Shown piece by piece: positions 44,213 through 53,630 of a DNA stretch of 64,000 nt. Location of the stretch: assembly GCF_005222805.1 (NCBI RefSeq), contig NZ_STGC01000002.1:1-64000 (forward strand), read 5' to 3'. Source of the stretch: Devosia sp. FKR38 (GTDB lineage: Bacteria > Pseudomonadota > Alphaproteobacteria > Rhizobiales > Devosiaceae). A program made the position numbers and the translations under genes. Numbering within the stretch: position 1 is the stretch's first letter; the number at the start of each line of letters is the position of its first letter. The notes under the pieces are model-generated. The model did not search any database. It was not told where the DNA came from and was given only the letters and a program-made list of their open reading frames with translations.

Positions 44213-44527
44213 CTAAGCGGCCTGGGCCAGACCGCCAACATCGGCGGTCACGGCGGCATAGTACGCGCGCAGCTGGTCGATGCCGTAGCCGCAGGCCGCG
44301 ATCTGGGTGGCGAGGAAGTCAAACCCGCCGCGCCCATCGCGGGAGCGAATGCCCGCTTCGACAACCTGGTCGGCGAAAGCATCAGCCTTGGACAGGTCAA
44401 GGCCGAGGCACTGGGCGACGACAGCACCGGCGGACCGGTCCGCCCGGGCGCGGTCATAGAACCGGCGCTCCTCAACCCAGAAATACTTGCGCAGTGTTGC
44501 TTCTTGAGCGGTAGAAATCGTGTCCAT
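44213..44527 (-). CDS. DUF1476-like protein (possible ATP synthase zeta-like inhibitor)
   Basis: A 104-residue helical protein. The segment LRKYFWVEERRFYDRARADR followed by LGLDLSKADAFADQVVEAG resembles the DUF1476/zeta family, small alphaproteobacterial inhibitors of the F1 ATPase. The resemblance is by eye and the N-terminal inhibitory end differs from typical zeta, so it may be a paralogue with another role. ATG 44527 has GGGGA seven bases upstream. Confidence 0.6.
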   Translation of the reverse strand: MDTISTAQEATLRKYFWVEERRFYDRARADRSAGAVVAQCLGLDLSKADAFADQVVEAGIRSRDGRGGFDFLATQIAACGYGIDQLRAYYAAVTADVGGLAQAA

Positions 44528-44793
44528 TGCCGTCCCCAAACGCCTGTGTGGCTGTCTGGGACGACAATGCGACTGCCATTTTAAGGGGCATGCAAACAAT
44601 TCGATACAATTGTCTGCAATCGGCGGGCAGCCAAGTAAGAGGGGTCGAGTTCTCACAGTTCTCGCCCGCCGGACAATTCTAGAAACAGGCAATGCCAGCC
44701 CTTTAGACTGGCCGTCAATGATCGGTAACCATTGCAGCAATTACCACCGGCTGGTGGCGTCTTGTCGCACCGACCGGCCAGCGTCCTGCGCTT

Positions 44794-46221
44794 TCAGGCC
44801 AGATCGCCGGGGTCATCCACCACCAGGCGAAGCGTCGAGGCCGGCGGGTCCTGACGCTCGTCGCTGCCTTCCCAGCCAGTCGGAATGATCTGGCTGGACT
44901 TGGCCCCCAGTTCGCGCAGCATTTCGACCTGGCGCACGACATTGCCCTTGCCGGACGACAGCTGCCCGCGCGCCGCATCAAAGCTGCTGCGCGCCTTGTC
45001 GAGATGGCCGTCGAGCTTGTCCATGCTGCCGAGAAAACCCACCACCTTGTCGTAGAGCGCGCCGGCGCGGCTGGCGATTTCCTCGGCGTTGCGGTGGCGC
45101 TTCTCGATGTCCCAGACATTGCGCACGGTGCGCAGCACGGTCATCAGCGTGGTCGGGGTGGTCAGCATGACGCCCTGGCTCATGCCGTATTCGACGAGCT
45201 TGGCATCGGCCTGGATTGCCGTGGCGAGCGCGGATTCGATGGGCACGAACATCATCACATAGTCCAGGCTACTGCGCGCATGGCGTTGATAGGTCTTTTC
45301 GCCCAGCGTGCGGATATGGGTGCGGATGGAGACGATATGGGCTTGTAGATACTGGCCTTTTGTCTCTTCTTCGGCATTCACATAGGCCTCGAAGGCGGTC
45401 AGCGAGACCTTGGAATCGATGACCAACCGGTCATTGTTGGGCATCAGCACCTCGACATCGGTGCGCACCCGGCTGCCGTCCTCGGCGGTGTGGCTGGTCT
45501 GGGTGATGAACTCCTCGCCCTCGCGCAGGCCTGAGCCCTCGAGGATGGTGGAGAGGATCATTTCCCCCCAGGCGCCCTGGGTTTGCGAATTGCCCTTGAG
45601 CGCGCGCGTGAGGTTCTGCGCCTCGGTGGTGATCTGCAAATTGCTAGCCGCAAGGGCCCGAATCTGTTCACCCATGGTTGCCCGATCGCGTAGCAGTTCG
45701 CTCTGAAATGCGATGATCTTGTCGTTGAGCGGCTTGAGCAGGTTGTCGACCTGCTCGCGGTTCTGCTTGGAGAAGGTCTCGCCATGGCTTTTGAGCACGT
45801 CGCCGGCAATGGCCTTGAACTCGTCGGTCATGTGCTGGCGCGCTTCGAGAAAGCGCTTGAGGTTTTCGGCGGACTGCTTTTCCTGCTCGGCCATGCGGGC
45901 GCGCAGGCCCGAGACTTCGCCCAGAAGCTCGGCACTGCGACTGCGTTCGGCGTCCAGCAGGCCTTCGCCACGCTGGCGCTCCTGCTGGATCTGGCGATCC
46001 ATGTCTTCGATGCGGCGGTCGCGCTCGGCGATCTGGGCCTGGAAATTGCTGCGGAGCTGATCGGCCGCCTGCTGGGCGGCGGCCTCGGCCCGGGCGGCGC
46101 TGGCGCGCATGGATGAGATCACGGCAATGCCGAGGCCGAGGGCCAGCAGGAGCCCGGCGGCCAGGGCGGCGGTGGCGGTGGTGATCGGCCAATCGCCGAG
46201 CATGAAGAGCTGTGTGTCCAT
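44794..46221 (-). CDS. rmuC: RmuC family DNA recombination protein
   Basis: The 475-residue protein has an N-terminal membrane anchor (about 13-36), a long coiled coil (about 40-150) and the RmuC nuclease-like domain (EMILSTILEGSGLREGEEF, and VIDSKVSLTAFEAY). RmuC limits inversions between inverted repeats in E. coli; its activity is not fully known. It is divergent from def. Confidence 0.92.
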   Translation of the reverse strand: MDTQLFMLGDWPITTATAALAAGLLLALGLGIAVISSMRASAARAEAAAQQAADQLRSNFQAQIAERDRRIEDMDRQIQQERQRGEGLLDAERSRSAELLGEVSGLRARMAEQEKQSAENLKRFLEARQHMTDEFKAIAGDVLKSHGETFSKQNREQVDNLLKPLNDKIIAFQSELLRDRATMGEQIRALAASNLQITTEAQNLTRALKGNSQTQGAWGEMILSTILEGSGLREGEEFITQTSHTAEDGSRVRTDVEVLMPNNDRLVIDSKVSLTAFEAYVNAEEETKGQYLQAHIVSIRTHIRTLGEKTYQRHARSSLDYVMMFVPIESALATAIQADAKLVEYGMSQGVMLTTPTTLMTVLRTVRNVWDIEKRHRNAEEIASRAGALYDKVVGFLGSMDKLDGHLDKARSSFDAARGQLSSGKGNVVRQVEMLRELGAKSSQIIPTGWEGSDERQDPPASTLRLVVDDPGDLA

Positions 46222-46369
46222 GGGGGGAGTCTAGCCGATTCGAGGCGTTGCCAGAATGTTCCGCAGGTCCAGCCCCACAACAGAGGCGTGTCGAAAGGCC
46301 ACAAGAGTTGACCTGCTGCGCGGAAATACCATATCGAAAGGCAATTCCCCTTTCGCCGGATCAACACAC

Positions 46370-46885
46370 ATGGCTATCCGCCCCATTCTTGTCATTCCTG
46401 ATGCGCGCCTGCGGGCCGTCACCGATCCGATCGATACGGTCGATGACTCCATCAAGGAACTGGCCAAGGACATGCTCGACACCATGTATGACGCGCCCGG
46501 CATCGGCCTGGCCGCCCCGCAGATCGGGGTGATGAAGCGCATCGTGGTGATGGATCTGGCCGGCGAGGACGAAACGCCCACGCCGCTGGTGATGATCAAT
46601 CCCGAGATCACCCATTTCGGCGAGCAGATGCAGGTGACCGAGGAAGGGTGCCTGTCGATCCCCGAGCTGTATTATGAGGTCGAGCGCCCCAATGAGGTGA
46701 CGGTGACCTATACCGACCTCGAGGGCAAAGAGGTGACGCTGGACGCCGAGGGCAAGCTGGCCGTCTGCATCCAGCACGAGCTCGATCACCTCGATGGCGT
46801 GCTCTATATCGACTATCTCAGCCGCCTCAAGCGCGACCGGGTGATCAAGAAGTTTGAAAAGGCCGCCAAGCGCGCCGCCGGCTAG
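46370..46885 (+). CDS. def: Peptide deformylase
   Basis: A 171-residue metalloenzyme that removes the formyl group from new proteins. All three motifs are intact: GIGLAAPQIG, EGCLSIP with metal-binding Cys94, and HELDH at 136-140. ATG 46370 matches family starts; the longer upstream frame lacks homology. It leads the def-fmt-truA series. Confidence 0.96.
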   Translation: MAIRPILVIPDARLRAVTDPIDTVDDSIKELAKDMLDTMYDAPGIGLAAPQIGVMKRIVVMDLAGEDETPTPLVMINPEITHFGEQMQVTEEGCLSIPELYYEVERPNEVTVTYTDLEGKEVTLDAEGKLAVCIQHELDHLDGVLYIDYLSRLKRDRVIKKFEKAAKRAAG

Positions 46886-46917
46886 CGCCTTCGCCCCTTA
46901 AGAGTTGACGACCATCA

Positions 46918-46938
46918 TCACCGGGCTTGTCCCGGTGA
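46918..46938. repeat. Palindromic repeat between def and fmt
   Basis: TCACCGGG-cttgt-CCCGGTGA is an 8-bp perfect hairpin related to the GTCATCCCGGCC family (16251, 17712, 17804). Read in the fmt frame it yields a false 37-residue N-terminal extension, so fmt was started after it. Confidence 0.65.
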
Positions 46939-47015
46939 TCCATTTTCTGGCCGGCATCACGAGGTGCCCGCACGGAATGACTGAGGGCAGAGGCCCAGAC
47001 CGAGGAGCCGCACGC

Positions 47016-47936
47016 ATGCGCATCGTCTTCATGGGAACGCCGGAGTTCTCCGTTCCGACCCTGACCGAGATCGTCTCGTCGGGCCATGAGGTGGTGGCTG
47101 TCTATACGCGCGCGCCAAAACCCGCCGGGCGCGGGCAGGAAGAGCGCAAGTCGCCGGTGCATGTGGCCGCAGAAGGCTTTGGCATTCCGGTGTTCACGCC
47201 GCGCTCGCTCAAGGGCGAAGACGAACAGGCCGCCTTTGCAGCGCTTGATGCCGATCTGGGCGTGGTGGTGGCCTATGGCCTGCTGCTGCCCAAGCCGGTG
47301 CTGGATGCGCCGCGCCTGGGCTGCATCAATCTGCATGGTTCGCTGCTGCCGCGCTGGCGCGGCGCGGCACCCATCCAGCGCGCCGTGATGGCCGGCGATG
47401 CCCAGACGGGCGTGCAGGTGATGCAGATGGAAGAGGGCCTTGATACCGGCCCGATCGGCCTGGGCGAAGTGATCGCCATCCCCCCCGACATGACGGCGGG
47501 CGAATTGCACGACACCATGATGCGGGTGGGCGCCGACCTGATGGGCCGGGCCCTGGCGGCTCTTGAGCGCGGCAGCCTCAGTTTCACGCCGCAGGCCGAA
47601 GACGGCACGGTCTATGCCAAAAAGATCGAAAAGGCCGAGAGCCGCATCGACTGGTCGCTGCCCGCCGAGACGGTGCACAACCATATCCGCGGCCTCTCGC
47701 CCTTCCCCGGCGCCTGGTTCGAGATCGAGTTGGGCGGCAAGCCGGTGCGGGTCAAGGCGCTGCGCTCGACGCTCGCCAGCGGAAGCGGCGCGCCCGGCAC
47801 GCTGGGGCCGAACCTCACCATTGCCTGCGGCAGCGGTGCCGTACGGCTGACCCAGGTGCAGCGCGAGGGCAAGGGCGCCATGGATGCCGCCACCTTCCTG
47901 CGCGGCGCCGGCACGCTGCCCTCCAGCGTCCTCTAG
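47016..47936 (+). CDS. fmt: Methionyl-tRNA formyltransferase
   Basis: A 306-residue enzyme that formylates initiator Met-tRNA using 10-formyl-THF. The N-terminal [10 protein letters not shown] and the catalytic [17 protein letters not shown] are present. ATG 47016 has GAGGAG nine bases upstream. It follows def and its TAG is directly abutted by the truA ATG. Confidence 0.95.
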   Translation: MRIVFMGTPEFSVPTLTEIVSSGHEVVAVYTRAPKPAGRGQEERKSPVHVAAEGFGIPVFTPRSLKGEDEQAAFAALDADLGVVVAYGLLLPKPVLDAPRLGCINLHGSLLPRWRGAAPIQRAVMAGDAQTGVQVMQMEEGLDTGPIGLGEVIAIPPDMTAGELHDTMMRVGADLMGRALAALERGSLSFTPQAEDGTVYAKKIEKAESRIDWSLPAETVHNHIRGLSPFPGAWFEIELGGKPVRVKALRSTLASGSGAPGTLGPNLTIACGSGAVRLTQVQREGKGAMDAATFLRGAGTLPSSVL

Positions 47937-48674
47937 ATGCCGCGCTACAAGCTCACCATCGAATATGACGGAACCCCGTTTTCGGGCTGGCAGCGCCAGG
48001 CCGATCGCCCCAGCGTGCAGCAGGCGGTGGAAGAAGCCATCGGGCGCATGTCAGGCGAGACCATCTCCATCCAGGCGGCGGGACGCACGGACGCGGGCGT
48101 GCATGCGCTGGGCCAGGTGGTGCATGTCGATCTCGGCAAGGATTGGGACCCGTTCCGCATCCGCGAGGCGCTGAACTATCACCTGCGGCCCGATCCGGTG
48201 GCGGTGCTGCTGGTCGAGGCGGTGGACGAGAGTTTTGAGGCGCGGTTCTCTGCCCTGGCGCGACACTATGAATATCGCATTCTCAACCGGCGGGCGCCGG
48301 CAGTGATGGAACGGCAGCACGTGTGGCATGTGCCCATGCCGCTTGATGCCGATGCCATGGACCATGCTGCCGGGCTCATCCTGGGCAAGCATGACTTCAC
48401 CACCTTCCGCTCGGCGGAGTGCCAGGCCAATTCTCCGGTACGGACGCTGGATGTCTTTTCGGTGCGGCGGGAACTCGACCATATCGTGGTGGTCGCCAGC
48501 GCCCGCAGTTTTCTGCATCACCAGGTGCGCTCGATGGTGGGTTCGCTCAAGCTGGTGGGCGAAGGCAAATGGTCGCCCAAGGATTTCCGTGCCGCGCTCG
48601 ACGCGCGCCAGCGCAGCCGCTGCGGCGCCATGGCGCCACCCGATGGGCTCTATTTGACGCGCGTGGACTACTAG
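47937..48674 (+). CDS. truA: tRNA pseudouridine synthase A
   Basis: The 245-residue enzyme makes pseudouridines at positions 38-40 of tRNA. The catalytic Asp52 lies in [16 protein letters not shown]. The start codon follows the fmt stop with no gap. The stop overlaps that of the convergent membrane protein gene (shared CTAG). Confidence 0.95.
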   Translation: MPRYKLTIEYDGTPFSGWQRQADRPSVQQAVEEAIGRMSGETISIQAAGRTDAGVHALGQVVHVDLGKDWDPFRIREALNYHLRPDPVAVLLVEAVDESFEARFSALARHYEYRILNRRAPAVMERQHVWHVPMPLDADAMDHAAGLILGKHDFTTFRSAECQANSPVRTLDVFSVRRELDHIVVVASARSFLHHQVRSMVGSLKLVGEGKWSPKDFRAALDARQRSRCGAMAPPDGLYLTRVDY

Positions 48675-49261
48675 AACATCGACCCCAGCATCAGCTGCAG
48701 CACCAGGGCGGTGCCCAGTTGTGAGGCCACAAAGAGCGCAACATAGGTTGGGCGCAGTGTGACGATCAGCCGAGCAATATTGACCGACATGACAAGTGCG
48801 GCGATGCCCAGGACAACAAAGGGAATGCTGCCACTGGTCAATTGGGCGGCCTCGCCGGCGGTGTTCATCGCAAAGGGCTGGCCAAACACGCCGATGGCGG
48901 TGACAGCAAGAATACCCTGAAACAGGGTCGCCCAGTTTTGCACGACCACAAAGGGGACAAAACCATCGTTTCGTCCCAGGAGGCGCAGCACAACAAAGGC
49001 AATGCCAAACTGCATCGCCGTGACAATCGAGGCCAGGATGACCACGCTCATGGAGACCCCGGGCGGTGTCGAGATGCCGATCAATTGCGGCCCAAAGGCC
49101 TGTACGGCCAGACTGAGCACCAAGGCGATGAAGGACCCGACAAGGCCTCGCTGGCTGAAGTCGAAATAGTCGGGCGCATTGCGCCGGCCGGTCAGCAGGG
49201 CCACGCAGCCGCGCGCTGCGGCGATCAATTCATCGAAGAAAGTCTGGGTCGGTTGGGCCAA
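48671..49261 (-). CDS. Conserved membrane protein, function unknown
   Basis: A 196-residue integral membrane protein with five likely transmembrane segments after a short cytoplasmic N-terminus. The layout recalls YIP1-type proteins, but I see no diagnostic motif. It is the last gene of the dapD-dapE series on the minus strand, 16 bp after the 179-residue membrane protein. Confidence 0.75.
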   Translation of the reverse strand: MAQPTQTFFDELIAAARGCVALLTGRRNAPDYFDFSQRGLVGSFIALVLSLAVQAFGPQLIGISTPPGVSMSVVILASIVTAMQFGIAFVVLRLLGRNDGFVPFVVVQNWATLFQGILAVTAIGVFGQPFAMNTAGEAAQLTSGSIPFVVLGIAALVMSVNIARLIVTLRPTYVALFVASQLGTALVLQLMLGSMF

Positions 49262-49277
49262 GGCGTATCTCGATCAA

Positions 49278-49817
49278 TCAGATAGGGGAAGCAGCGTTGG
49301 ACACCATGTAGAGCGCCATGCGCAGGGCGACAAGCAGCACGAAGGTCAAAACCGCAGAACCGGCGGCAATCCCCGGATGCCAGCCCATTGCGACGCGCAT
49401 GAGGCAATAGAGCAGATAAGCGACGCCGACCCAGGCCAGCATGACGAGCGGGCCGGCGAACAGCGCCAACAGCCCCTCAAGCAGCAAGAGAGCCGTGAGC
49501 GCATAGACGCCCGGCACCAGCGCTGGCACCAGCGGTTGAGTATCGTTGAGCATTTTGCGGGTGCCCAGCAGCACCAGCACAAAGGCCAGGATGGGCAGCG
49601 CCAGCACGGCCATGGCTGCGATGACGCCGACGAGGCCCGGCATGCCGATGCTCATCGAGGTCAGCGCCACGGCCAGAAACGCCACAAAGGCATAGAGCAG
49701 GAGCGCCGTCACCAGCCCCGGCACGGTGAGCGCAAACTGGCTGCGCCAGCCGGGATGGCTCTGGACGATCAGCCGCCAGCCGGTGACGGCGCGGGAGAGG
49801 ATGCTCAAGCTCTTCAT
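49278..49817 (-). CDS. Conserved membrane protein, function unknown
   Basis: A 179-residue, strongly hydrophobic protein with about five membrane segments. The ATG overlaps the stop of dapE (ATGA), showing translational coupling. No family signature recognised. Together with the next gene it forms a pair of multi-span membrane proteins attached to lysine-biosynthesis genes. Confidence 0.78.
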   Translation of the reverse strand: MKSLSILSRAVTGWRLIVQSHPGWRSQFALTVPGLVTALLLYAFVAFLAVALTSMSIGMPGLVGVIAAMAVLALPILAFVLVLLGTRKMLNDTQPLVPALVPGVYALTALLLLEGLLALFAGPLVMLAWVGVAYLLYCLMRVAMGWHPGIAAGSAVLTFVLLVALRMALYMVSNAASPI

Positions 49818-50971
49818 TGCGGCACCGCAAAGAAGGCCAGCATGAAGCGACGGTAGATCTCGGCGAGGCCTTCGAGATCGCTCAGGGCAATATGCTCATC
49901 GGCCTTGTGCATGGAGGGGCCGACAAGGCCGCATTCCACCACCGGGCCATATTGGGCGATGAAGCGGGCATCCGATGTGCCGCCGCCGGTCGAGTATTCT
50001 GGGCGCTTGCCGGTGACATCCGCAATGCTGCTGGCCAGCACGTCCACATCGGCGCTCAGCGGCGACAGGAACGAACGGGATGGCACGCCGGACACGGCAA
50101 AGTCGATCTGGGTGCCGCGCGGATCAACCGTGGCAATGCGTCCGCGCACCCAGTCGGCCAGAGTCTGGGGCGTCCACAGATCATTGTAGCGGATGTTGAA
50201 GCGCAGGTTGCCGGACGCCGGAATGACATTGGAAATGTCGTTGCCGACATCGATGGAGGTCACTTCCAGATTGGTGGCCGGGAAATGCGCGGTGCCCGTA
50301 TCGATCGTGGTGTCGAGCGCGGTGACCAGTTGCGCCAGTACCGGCAGGGGATTGTTGGCCTTGTCGGGATAGGCGACATGGCCCTGGGTGCCCGAAACCG
50401 TGATGCGGCCGGACAGCGAGCCGCGCCGGCCGATCTTGATGCTGTCGCCCAAAGTGCTGGCCGAGCTGGGTTCGCCGACAATCGCGAAATCGAAATGGTG
50501 CTGCTGCTGGCTGACCCAGGCCATCAGCTTTTCCGTGCCATTGATGGCGTCGGCTTCCTCGTCATTGGTGATGGCGAGCTGGATGGTGCCGGCCTCGGGC
50601 GGAATGGCGGCGCAGGCGGCGACGAAAGCGGCAATGCCCGATTTCATATCGGCAGCGCCGCGGCCAAACAGCTTGCCGTCGGCCTCCCGCGGCACAAAGG
50701 GATCGCTGGTCCAGGTTGCCAGATCGCCGGGCGGCACGACGTCGGTATGGCCGGCGAACAGCAGGCGACGCCCACCCTGCCCGCGCGTGGCGAAGAGATT
50801 ATCGACGGGATAGGAGCCATCGCCCTCAAAGCGCAGGCGGGTCACGGCAAAGCCCATGGCGGTCAGGGCAGCGTCCAGGGCATCGAGCGCCCCGGCTTCG
50901 GCCGGCGTCACCGAGGGGCAGGCAATCAATTGCTTGAGGAGCGTGATGGCCAGGGCCGAAACGTCAGTCAT
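49814..50971 (-). CDS. dapE: Succinyl-diaminopimelate desuccinylase
   Basis: This 385-residue M20-family zinc hydrolase makes LL-diaminopimelate for lysine and peptidoglycan. Motifs include the metal-binding FAGHTDVVPPGD, GRGAADMKSG and NDEEADA. ATG 50971 has AAGGAG nine bases upstream. It lies 26 bp after the DUF805 gene and shares the strand with dapD. Confidence 0.94.
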   Translation of the reverse strand: MTDVSALAITLLKQLIACPSVTPAEAGALDALDAALTAMGFAVTRLRFEGDGSYPVDNLFATRGQGGRRLLFAGHTDVVPPGDLATWTSDPFVPREADGKLFGRGAADMKSGIAAFVAACAAIPPEAGTIQLAITNDEEADAINGTEKLMAWVSQQQHHFDFAIVGEPSSASTLGDSIKIGRRGSLSGRITVSGTQGHVAYPDKANNPLPVLAQLVTALDTTIDTGTAHFPATNLEVTSIDVGNDISNVIPASGNLRFNIRYNDLWTPQTLADWVRGRIATVDPRGTQIDFAVSGVPSRSFLSPLSADVDVLASSIADVTGKRPEYSTGGGTSDARFIAQYGPVVECGLVGPSMHKADEHIALSDLEGLAEIYRRFMLAFFAVPQ

Positions 50972-50997
50972 CTGCACATGCTCCTTGCGCGCTGGGA

Positions 50998-51495
50998 TCA
51001 GGCGTCACCATAGCCCAGCGGATCGGGGCCATAGCGGTTGGCGCCGCGCGTGCCGCTGAGAAAGCCCAGTTGCACCAGCAGCACCAGGCTCCAGATACCC
51101 TGGATGGTGCCTAGCACGCCGACCACCATGCTGCCGCCCAGTCCGGCCAGAGCCAGCACCTGCGTCAGCATGGCCAGGGCCGTGAAGATGATCACGTCAA
51201 TGCCCGAGACATTGCGGTCGCGGCGGCGTTTGATGGACAGAATGGTCATCGGCACGGCCGACACCAGGCTCAGCAGCAGTGACGGCAGCGGCGCGAGCAC
51301 GAAGACGGTGCGCATGAACTGCTGCTGGATCTGGCCGTCGATGGCGACCGTCCCCGACTGGGTCTGGCTGTTGCCGAACCCGAGCTGCAGCAGCAGGGCC
51401 GAGAGCACGACATTGAGCACCACGACCAGCAGGACACCCAGCCAGAAGCGCTGCCGATTGATGCGACCATCGAGCGAGAACAGCAGCTTGATCAT
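50998..51495 (-). CDS. DUF805 family membrane protein
   Basis: A 165-residue inner-membrane protein with about four membrane helices. The N-terminal LFSLDGRINRQRFWLG is the typical DUF805 start. ATG 51495 agrees with this. It lies between dapD and dapE, 16 bp after dapD. Function unknown. Confidence 0.85.
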   Translation of the reverse strand: MIKLLFSLDGRINRQRFWLGVLLVVVLNVVLSALLLQLGFGNSQTQSGTVAIDGQIQQQFMRTVFVLAPLPSLLLSLVSAVPMTILSIKRRRDRNVSGIDVIIFTALAMLTQVLALAGLGGSMVVGVLGTIQGIWSLVLLVQLGFLSGTRGANRYGPDPLGYGDA

Positions 51496-51511
51496 GGGCT
51501 CGGCTTCCTTG

Positions 51512-52354
51512 TCAGTCGCGCAGCAGCTCGTTGATGCCGGTCTTGGAGCGGGTCTGGGCGTCCACCGTCTTGACGATGACCGCGCAATAAAGGTTCGGGC
51601 CAGGCTGGCCATTGGGCAGCGGCTTGCCAGGGAGCGAACCGGAGACCACCACGGAATAGGGCGGCACCTTGCCGATGTGGATTTCGCCGGTGGCGCGATC
51701 GACGATCTTGGTGGAGGCGCCGATGAAGACGCCCATCGAAATCACCGAGCCCTCGCCGACCACCACGCCTTCGACCACTTCGGAGCGGGCGCCGATAAAG
51801 CAATTGTCCTCGATGATCACCGGGCCGGCCTGCAGCGGCTCGAGCACGCCGCCAATGCCGACGCCGCCCGAGATATGCACATTCTTGCCGATCTGGGCGC
51901 AGGAGCCGACGGTGACCCAGGTGTCCACCATGGTGCCCTCGCCGACATAGGCGCCCAGGTTCACAAAGCTGGGCATGAGCACGACATTGCGGGCGATATG
52001 GGCCGAGCGGCGCACGATGGCGCCCGGCACGGCGCGGAAGCCGGCCTCGCGGAAGGTGTTCTCGCTCCAGCCCTCGAACTTGGTGGGCACCTTGTCCCAA
52101 TAGGACGAGCCGCCCGGCGCGCCTTCGATCATCTTGTTGTCGTTGAGGCGGAAGGACAGCAGCACGGCCTTTTTGAGCCACTGGTTGACCTGCCAGGCGC
52201 CATCGATCTTTTCGGCGACGCGAGCCTTGCCGGTATCGAGCAGGTTGAGCGCCTCTTCGACGGCCTCGCGCACCGCACCGGTGGTGCCGAAATTGATCTC
52301 GGCGCGGGCCTCGAAGGCATCATCAATGATCTGGGCGAGATCGGCGTGCGACAT
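51512..52354 (-). CDS. dapD: Tetrahydrodipicolinate N-succinyltransferase
   Basis: A 280-residue left-handed beta-helix acyltransferase that succinylates tetrahydrodipicolinate. Hexapeptide-type repeats run through the middle ([25 protein letters not shown]). ATG 52354 has GAGGA seven bases before it; the longer open frame has no homology. It heads the dapD-DUF805-dapE group. Confidence 0.95.
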   Translation of the reverse strand: MSHADLAQIIDDAFEARAEINFGTTGAVREAVEEALNLLDTGKARVAEKIDGAWQVNQWLKKAVLLSFRLNDNKMIEGAPGGSSYWDKVPTKFEGWSENTFREAGFRAVPGAIVRRSAHIARNVVLMPSFVNLGAYVGEGTMVDTWVTVGSCAQIGKNVHISGGVGIGGVLEPLQAGPVIIEDNCFIGARSEVVEGVVVGEGSVISMGVFIGASTKIVDRATGEIHIGKVPPYSVVVSGSLPGKPLPNGQPGPNLYCAVIVKTVDAQTRSKTGINELLRD

Positions 52355-52439
52355 GGCTGGTTCCTCAATGCGTTGCGGGCGGACCATAGCGGTGGGTCGC
52401 CCGGTGTCAATCGGCGGATGCGCCGGGGCGCGCTGCGCC

Positions 52440-52547
52440 GAGAGCATTTCACCGCATCGTTGAACCGGTGAAATTGCTCTCGGATCTTGTTTGGTCGCGC
52501 TTCCGAACCGCAAAAGTGGTGTCCACTTTTTGCTGGAAACGCTCTAG
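52440..52547. repeat. Dispersed Hyphomicrobiales-type intergenic repeat
   Basis: The ~108-bp element has two hairpins. The first pairs GAGAGCATTTCACCG (52440-52454) with CGGTGAAATTGCTCTC (52466-52481). The second surrounds AAAAGTGGTGTCCACTTTT (about 52513-52531). It ends in GGAAACGCTCTAG, a form I recognise from dispersed repeats in related genomes. Its right end supplies the pheA stop codon. Confidence 0.75.
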
Positions 52548-53371
52548 CGGTGGTCGGCGGCCGGATAGACGCCGAGCACGTGCATGGAATCGGTGAAGAA
52601 ATCGAGTTCCTCGAAGGCGTGGATGACGCCCGGGTCGTTGGGGTGGCCCTCGATATCGGCATAGAACTGGGTGGCGGTGAAATTGCCATCGACCATATAG
52701 CTCTCGAGCTTGGTCATGTTGATGCCATTGGTGGCAAAGCCGCCCATGGCCTTGTAGAGCGCGGCCGGCACGTTGCGCACGCGGAACACGAAGGTGGTCT
52801 TGACCTTGCCGCCCTGGGGCGCGCGCTGCTCGTGGGGCGAGAGCACCAGAAAGCGCGTGGTGTTGTGGCTGGCGTCCTCGATATTGGCGGCCAGCACGTT
52901 GAGGCCATAGATCTCGCCGGCCAGACGCGAGGCGATGGCGGCCACGGATTTGTCGCCCTTTTCGGCCACTTCGCGGGCCGAACCGGCCGTGTCGACCGCA
53001 TTGATGGTGCGATAGCCATTTTCGGTGATGAAGCGGCGGCACTGGCCCAGGGCCACCGACAGCGACTGCACCGACTTGATATCGGCCAGCGTGGCGCCCG
53101 GCACGCCCAATAGGGTCATTTCCACGCGCAGATAGGTCTCGCCGATGATGAACAGCCCGCTCTGGGGCAGCAGGTGGTGGATATCGGTGATGCGGCCATA
53201 GAGCGAATTCTCGACCGGCACGACGGCATAGTCGGCGCGGCCGGATTGCACGGCGGCGATGGTCTCCTCGAAGGTCACGCAGCCCAGCATGTCCTGTCCG
53301 GGGAACACATTGTTGGCGGCGGCATTGCTGAAAGCGCCGGGCTCGCCCTGGAAGGCAATCTTGTTGGTCAT
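52544..53371 (-). CDS. pheA: Prephenate dehydratase
   Basis: A 275-residue monofunctional prephenate dehydratase of phenylalanine synthesis. The N-terminal FQGEPGAFSN, the catalytic TTRF (in ASHNTTRFLVLS) and a C-terminal ACT domain with NMTKLESY (Phe-binding ESR-like region) are visible. No chorismate mutase domain. ATG 53371 agrees with the family start. The stop codon lies inside the intergenic repeat. Confidence 0.94.
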   Translation of the reverse strand: MTNKIAFQGEPGAFSNAAANNVFPGQDMLGCVTFEETIAAVQSGRADYAVVPVENSLYGRITDIHHLLPQSGLFIIGETYLRVEMTLLGVPGATLADIKSVQSLSVALGQCRRFITENGYRTINAVDTAGSAREVAEKGDKSVAAIASRLAGEIYGLNVLAANIEDASHNTTRFLVLSPHEQRAPQGGKVKTTFVFRVRNVPAALYKAMGGFATNGINMTKLESYMVDGNFTATQFYADIEGHPNDPGVIHAFEELDFFTDSMHVLGVYPAADHR

Positions 53372-53630
53372 CTGCAGGTCCGTTCGTGGAAGGCAGGAGG
53401 CTTTTGAACCCGGCACAAAGCGGAGTCAATTCGCCGCCGAAAGGCGGGCATGTGCAGCACTTGTGGGGGAAATGTCGCACCAGGGCTTTGCATGGTTGCA
53501 CCATCACGGCCTTGCGACTATCTTCCGCGCGCGTCGAGCACCGCTGTTGAGGCGATTTTCCGTTTGGACAATCGAAAGTTGGGCGGAGTTCGGCTATCGT
53601 CCTGGCGGGATGGACTGGCAGAGAGACCAA

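Noticed and set aside
46905-47015. N-terminal extension of Fmt
   Set aside because: Also translated repeat; the ATG at 47016 has a strong GAGGAG site and begins the conserved [11 protein letters not shown].
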